Origin: an uncultured Bacillota bacterium
GTDB taxonomy: Bacteria > Bacillota_I > Bacilli_A > Erysipelotrichales > Erysipelotrichaceae
Length of the DNA stretch: 41,147 nucleotides
NCBI GenBank assembly: GCA_946537295.1
Contig: CAMNFQ010000007.1
Location: forward strand, 1-41,147
Direction: 5' to 3'
Position 1 is the stretch's first letter. Every line of letters begins with the position of its first letter. Shown in pieces: positions 37,474 through 41,147 of this stretch. Both the position numbers and the translations under genes were made by a program. The notes below the pieces were generated by a model that saw nothing but the letters and a program-made list of their open reading frames with translations, searched no databases and was not told the DNA's origin.

Positions 37474-39132
37474 ATGAATATTGAAGAGATCTTAGTACAA
37501 TCAATTACTAAAGTTGTTAAAGATATATATGGAATCGAACCGGAAGATGGAATGATCATGGTTGAGATTCCTAAAGAAAAAACCAATGGTGACTATTCAA
37601 CAAATATCGCCATGAGACTGACTAAGGTTCTTAAACGTCGTCCTCAGGAAATAGCTCAAGAGATTAAAGAAGCGATGTTGAAAGAACTGGATGTTGCAGA
37701 AAAGATCGAAATTGCCGGTCCAGGTTTTATCAATCTCTGGCTTAAAAAAGAATCAATGGCTTCAATCATAAACAGCGTCATTGATGCGGGTGATAATTAT
37801 GGTCATTCTGATTTTGGCAAAGGTATAAAAGTGCTGGAAGAATATGTCAGTGCTAACCCTACCGGTCCATTACATTGTGGACATGCCAGAGGCGCCTGCT
37901 GGGGAGATTCAAGTGTAAGAATCATGAAGGCTGCCGGGTATGAAACTACCAGAGAATACTATATCAATGATGCCGGTGCACAGATGATGAATCTGGGTAA
38001 ATCACTTCTAGGAAGATATAGAGAACTCTTTGGTCTGGACTTCACTTTACCGGAAGATGGATATCATGGACCTGATGTTATTGAAATAGCAAAAGAGATC
38101 AAAGAAAAAGATGGCGATAAATATCTGAAGATGGATGAAGAACAAGCTGTTCTGGAACTAAAGGAACTGGGAAGAAAGATTGAATTAGACAGGATCAGAA
38201 AAGATCTTGAATACTATGGATGTGAATTTGATTCCTGGATCTCTGAACAGTGGATCGTCTCTCAGGGACTTGTCGAAAAAGCTGTTGAGAAGATGAAAGA
38301 AATGAACCTTCTTTATGAAAAAGATGGTGCCATCTGGTTTGAAGCAACTAAATATGGTGATGACAAAGACCGTGTACTAAAGAAATCTGATGGTTATTAC
38401 ACATATATGACACCAGATATCGCAAACCATATTTATAAATATGATCGTGGATATAATTTACTGGTTAATATCTGGGGTGCAGATCACCATGGCTATATCC
38501 CGCGAATGAAAGCTGCTATGGAAGCACTTGGCTATCCAAGAGATAATCTGCAGGTGGACATCTGTCAGATGGTCAGAATGGTTGAAAATGGCCAGGAAGT
38601 AAAAATGTCAAAACGTACCGGCAATGCCATAACCTTAAGAGAACTGATCGATGATATCGGTGTTGATTGCGCAAGATATTTCTTCCTTTCCAAAGCACTT
38701 GATACTCATCTAGATTTTGATCTGACCTTAGCCAGAACAAAGTCTAATGATAATCCGGTCTACTATGTACAATATGCTTATGCAAGAATCTGTTCTGTCT
38801 TAAGACAGGCAGAAAAACCATTCCAGAAGAAAGAGACATATGCCCTCTTGTCTCATCCAAAAGAAGTTGATCTGCTTAAACATATCAGTTCATTTACAGA
38901 AGTAGTAGCAGATGCTGCTGAAAACAGAAGTCCAAACAAGATCTGTAATTATGTTCAGAAGCTTGCTACCTACTTCCATACCTTCTATGGAGCCTGCAAG
39001 ATCAATGACAAGGAAAATCCTGAACTTACCAACGAAAGACTGGCTCTATGTGAAGCAACCAGAATTACACTCAAAAATGCCTTATACCTACTTGGAGTAA
39101 GTGCTCCTGAAGTAATGGCAAAAGAAGATTAG
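37474..39132 (+). CDS. argS: Arginyl-tRNA synthetase
   Basis: VSANPTGPLHCGHARGACWGDS, GADHHGYIPRMKAAMEALG, C-terminal anticodon-binding domain. Confidence 0.97.
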   Translation: MNIEEILVQSITKVVKDIYGIEPEDGMIMVEIPKEKTNGDYSTNIAMRLTKVLKRRPQEIAQEIKEAMLKELDVAEKIEIAGPGFINLWLKKESMASIINSVIDAGDNYGHSDFGKGIKVLEEYVSANPTGPLHCGHARGACWGDSSVRIMKAAGYETTREYYINDAGAQMMNLGKSLLGRYRELFGLDFTLPEDGYHGPDVIEIAKEIKEKDGDKYLKMDEEQAVLELKELGRKIELDRIRKDLEYYGCEFDSWISEQWIVSQGLVEKAVEKMKEMNLLYEKDGAIWFEATKYGDDKDRVLKKSDGYYTYMTPDIANHIYKYDRGYNLLVNIWGADHHGYIPRMKAAMEALGYPRDNLQVDICQMVRMVENGQEVKMSKRTGNAITLRELIDDIGVDCARYFFLSKALDTHLDFDLTLARTKSNDNPVYYVQYAYARICSVLRQAEKPFQKKETYALLSHPKEVDLLKHISSFTEVVADAAENRSPNKICNYVQKLATYFHTFYGACKINDKENPELTNERLALCEATRITLKNALYLLGVSAPEVMAKED

Positions 39133-39136
39133 AAAC

Positions 39137-39165
39137 AAAAGCAACTGAATCATTCAGCTGCTTTT
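39137..39165 (+). terminator. argS terminator AAAAGCAACTGAAT-C-ATTCAGCTGCTTTT
   Basis: Imperfect inverted repeat plus T run just past stop. Confidence 0.7.
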
Positions 39166-39593
39166 TCATCATCCAGTATCTTATAGAGAATTCCATACAG
39201 ATAGAGAGCTTCTTGCTTACTGAGATTAATTGTTTTCGCAATCGATTCCGGTACACAAATAGCTCTTTCTTTTAATTTTCTGCCCTTTTCGGTAAGTGCA
39301 ATAACAAGATTTCTAATATCATTACTGTTTCTTCTTAAAGAAATATATCCCTTGTCTTCCAGCTTTTTTAATAATGGAGTTAGCGTATTGGATTTAAGAA
39401 ACAATTTATTTCCTAAGGCACTTTCATTAATGTTTTCTTCTTCCCACAATACCATCATTACAATATATTGAGTATAAGTAAGATCAAGTTCATCTAACAG
39501 TGGTTTATAGTTTCTGATGATCTTATTTGATACTGCGTATAAAGGAAAACATAATTGATTTGAGAGTTTCAGATTGTCATACTTATCAGCCAT
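39150..39593 (-). CDS. MarR-family transcriptional regulator
   Basis: LDLTYTQYIVMMVLWEEENINESALGNKLFLKSNTLTPLLKKLEDKGYISLRRNSNDIRNLVIALTEKGR wHTH. Confidence 0.93.
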   Translation of the reverse strand: MADKYDNLKLSNQLCFPLYAVSNKIIRNYKPLLDELDLTYTQYIVMMVLWEEENINESALGNKLFLKSNTLTPLLKKLEDKGYISLRRNSNDIRNLVIALTEKGRKLKERAICVPESIAKTINLSKQEALYLYGILYKILDDEKAAE

Positions 39594-39608
39594 AAATACC
39601 TCATTTAT

Positions 39609-39626
39609 ATTATATCGTATGCGATA
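39609..39626 (-). promoter_or_regulatory. MarR gene -10 box overlapped by palindrome TATCG-CATA-CGATA
   Basis: Perfect 5-bp-arm palindrome 39613-39626 overlaps TATAAT (39609-39614). Confidence 0.55.
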
Positions 39627-39642
39627 GATATAATTAAAAAAA

Positions 39643-39719
39643 TGGCGTCCATGGAGAGACTCGAACTCCCGACCGTCCGCTTAGAAGGCGGATGCTCTAT
39701 CCAGCTGAGCTACATGGAC
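39643..39719 (-). tRNA. tRNA-Arg(TCT)
   Basis: GTCCATG/CATGGAC acceptor, encoded CCA, anticodon loop CTTCTAA, T-arm GGGAGTTCGAGTCTC. Confidence 0.95.
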
Positions 39720-39727
39720 ACAAAAGT

Positions 39728-39756
39728 ATCCTAACATTTTTGAAATCCCTTTTCAA
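39728..39756 (-). promoter_or_regulatory. tRNA-Arg(TCT) promoter TTGAAA-17-TAGGAT
   Basis: Direct reading of minus strand. Confidence 0.7.
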
Positions 39757-39770
39757 TAAAGCGTCTGTAT

Positions 39771-39799
39771 TTGAAAAAGTCGGATAATAGTGATAATCT
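39771..39799 (+). promoter_or_regulatory. tRNA-Arg(ACG) promoter TTGAAA-17-TAATCT
   Basis: Direct reading; -10 ends 11 nt before the tRNA 5' end. Confidence 0.7.
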
Positions 39800-39810
39800 A
39801 AATGAGCGAT

Positions 39811-39887
39811 GTGCCTATAGCTCAACTGGATAGAGTGTTTGGCTACGAACCAAAAGGTTGCGAGTTCAAGTCTTGCTAGGCACGCCA
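39811..39887 (+). tRNA. tRNA-Arg(ACG)
   Basis: GTGCCTA/TAGGCAC acceptor, encoded CCA, anticodon loop CTACGAA. Confidence 0.95.
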
Positions 39888-39895
39888 TCTTATAA

Positions 39896-39922
39896 AAAAC
39901 AGCAGAATTGATCTGCTGTTTT
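39896..39922. terminator. Bidirectional terminator AAAACAGCAG...CTGCTGTTTT
   Basis: Perfect 10-bp inverted repeat between tRNA and convergent bcp. Confidence 0.8.
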
Positions 39923-40376
39923 AGTTTAACTCAGATAACATATCAGAAGGATTTTCTGAAGACTTCACATTGTAGAAAGCTTTAGCGATCTTACCATTTT
40001 CATCAATCAGAAAAGTACTTCTAGATACGCCCATGTACTTTCTGCCATACATTGATTTCTCTTTAAGAACATCATATGCCTGAATAGCTTCCATATCAGG
40101 ATCAGATAACAGGATAAATGGCAGATTAAACTTTTCCATAAATTTCTTATGTGATTCAACACTATCCTTGCTGACACCAATTATTACAGCATCCTTTTCC
40201 ATAAACTGAGGATACAGTTCTCTGAAATTACATGCCTGTTTACTGCAACCGCTCGTCATATCTTTAGGATAGAAATATAAGATGATCTTCTTTCCTTTGA
40301 ATTCAGAAAGTTTTCTTACATTTCCATACTGATCTTTAAGTTTGAATGCGGGCGCCTTTTTTCCTACTTCAATCAT
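39921..40376 (-). CDS. bcp: Bcp-type thiol peroxidase (peroxiredoxin)
   Basis: VGKKAPAFKLKDQYGNVRKLSEFKGKKIILYFYPKDMTSGCSKQACNFREL. Confidence 0.94.
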   Translation of the reverse strand: MIEVGKKAPAFKLKDQYGNVRKLSEFKGKKIILYFYPKDMTSGCSKQACNFRELYPQFMEKDAVIIGVSKDSVESHKKFMEKFNLPFILLSDPDMEAIQAYDVLKEKSMYGRKYMGVSRSTFLIDENGKIAKAFYNVKSSENPSDMLSELN

Positions 40377-40385
40377 ATTGTTCTC

Positions 40386-40706
40386 CTAATAATTAATTCC
40401 AAAGCGTCTTAATAATGAATAGATACTGTCAACAAGTTCCTTTAATTTTGCACCAGTATCTTCCCCTACACTATCTACCAACTGATTGATGCTGGTATTA
40501 GTCTGCTCAAGCTGTTCCATTAAAGCGTTATACCTATTGACCATATCGACGATCATTGGAATATATTTGATGCAAAGAATAATTACAATTAAAGCCAACA
40601 CAGCATAGATACCATATTTGATATAGCGGATCTTGTCATTCCTTCTTTTTTCTTCGACAAGTTCCATCAGTAATTCATGATCACTCATTTCATTAATGTC
40701 TTTCAT
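40386..40706 (-). CDS. Small single-TM coiled-coil-like membrane protein, unknown function
   Basis: Good RBS (AGGAGGTCAAATCA ATG), one TM segment IYAVLALIVIILCIKYIPMIV. Confidence 0.7.
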   Translation of the reverse strand: MKDINEMSDHELLMELVEEKRRNDKIRYIKYGIYAVLALIVIILCIKYIPMIVDMVNRYNALMEQLEQTNTSINQLVDSVGEDTGAKLKELVDSIYSLLRRFGINY

Positions 40707-40718
40707 TGATTTGACCTC

Positions 40719-41147
40719 CTAGTGAAAGCTTTTGACCCAGTTAAGTAATGAATCATGATAAACATTTTCCAGTACATCTTTCTTCATTCTATCAGTTACA
40801 GGGCCATTTGCGGACATCTTGGCAAGGATTTCGGCCTGAAGTTCTTCAACACTCATCTCATCATATGATTTGCCAGAAGCTCTTTCAGAAATTGAAATCT
40901 CCTTTTTATCTTCTGTAATCTTGTTTATTTTTAATGCTTCATAATCTGTGTCGACTCTTTCAGTTGGTATCCAGATCTCACCATAATCGCCATCGATCTC
41001 TATATGAAGATTGTTTCCATCTGATTCAATAGTTCTTCCAGAGATAACTCCTTTATATGTACCAGAACGATTAAGATCAAATGAGCACTGATCAGAAGAG
41101 TTATTGACGGTAACGATAATATCATCGCGCGAGAAAGCAAAACTTGT
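40719..41147 (-). CDS. C-terminal part of a hypothetical protein (continues beyond window)
   Basis: Manual translation ...IWIPTERVDTDYEALKINKITEDKKEISISERASGKSYDEMSVEELQAEILAKMSANGPVTDRMKKDVLENVYHDSLLNWVKSFH*, open to window end. Confidence 0.65.
   Translation of the reverse strand, partial: TSFAFSRDDIIVTVNNSSDQCSFDLNRSGTYKGVISGRTIESDGNNLHIEIDGDYGEIWIPTERVDTDYEALKINKITEDKKEISISERASGKSYDEMSVEELQAEILAKMSANGPVTDRMKKDVLENVYHDSLLNWVKSFH

Noticed and set aside
39697-39888. 63-aa minus-strand ORF over the tRNA region
   Set aside because: It overlaps both tRNA-Arg genes; the translation is an artefact of tRNA sequence.
1-41147. Mobile elements, prophage, CRISPR-Cas, restriction-modification or toxin-antitoxin genes
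   Set aside because: No ORF in the track shows transposase, integrase, phage, Cas, RM or TA signatures on reading; no long terminal repeats were noticed.

Overview
The window is a low-GC, Firmicutes-type chromosomal segment. An Erysipelotrichia-like affiliation is my inference from gene content and style, not tested. It is almost entirely housekeeping and metabolic genes. I see no IS element, phage genes, CRISPR array or rRNA. Main blocks: (1) Asp23/rsmF-like/ribF/truB on the minus strand; (2) a P2A-type cation ATPase behind what reads as a yybP-ykoY Mn2+ riboswitch; (3) an orphan radical SAM gene, a divergent SpoU methyltransferase, a COG2509 flavoprotein and rpsO; (4) a maltodextrin locus: lipoprotein amylase, MsmX/UgpC ATPase, malQ, two permeases and a binding protein; (5) hemW-lepA-fmt and rpsT; (6) a glyS-dnaG-rpoD-trmK-glgP operon whose sigma factor has a ~200-aa Lys-rich N-terminal extension; (7) a second COG2509 flavoprotein and a CofE/F420-0 gamma-glutamyl ligase-like gene; (8) a TrpXYZ-like ABC transporter behind a T-box whose specifier I read as UAC (Tyr); (9) an EamA transporter, argS, a MarR regulator, two divergent tRNA-Arg genes and a Bcp peroxiredoxin. 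No obviously novel multi-gene defence or biosynthetic system is visible. The best leads are the sigma-factor extension, the CofE-like enzyme with a phased-repeat promoter, the tyrosine T-box, the Mn riboswitch switching mechanism, and a set of promoters that look leaderless.
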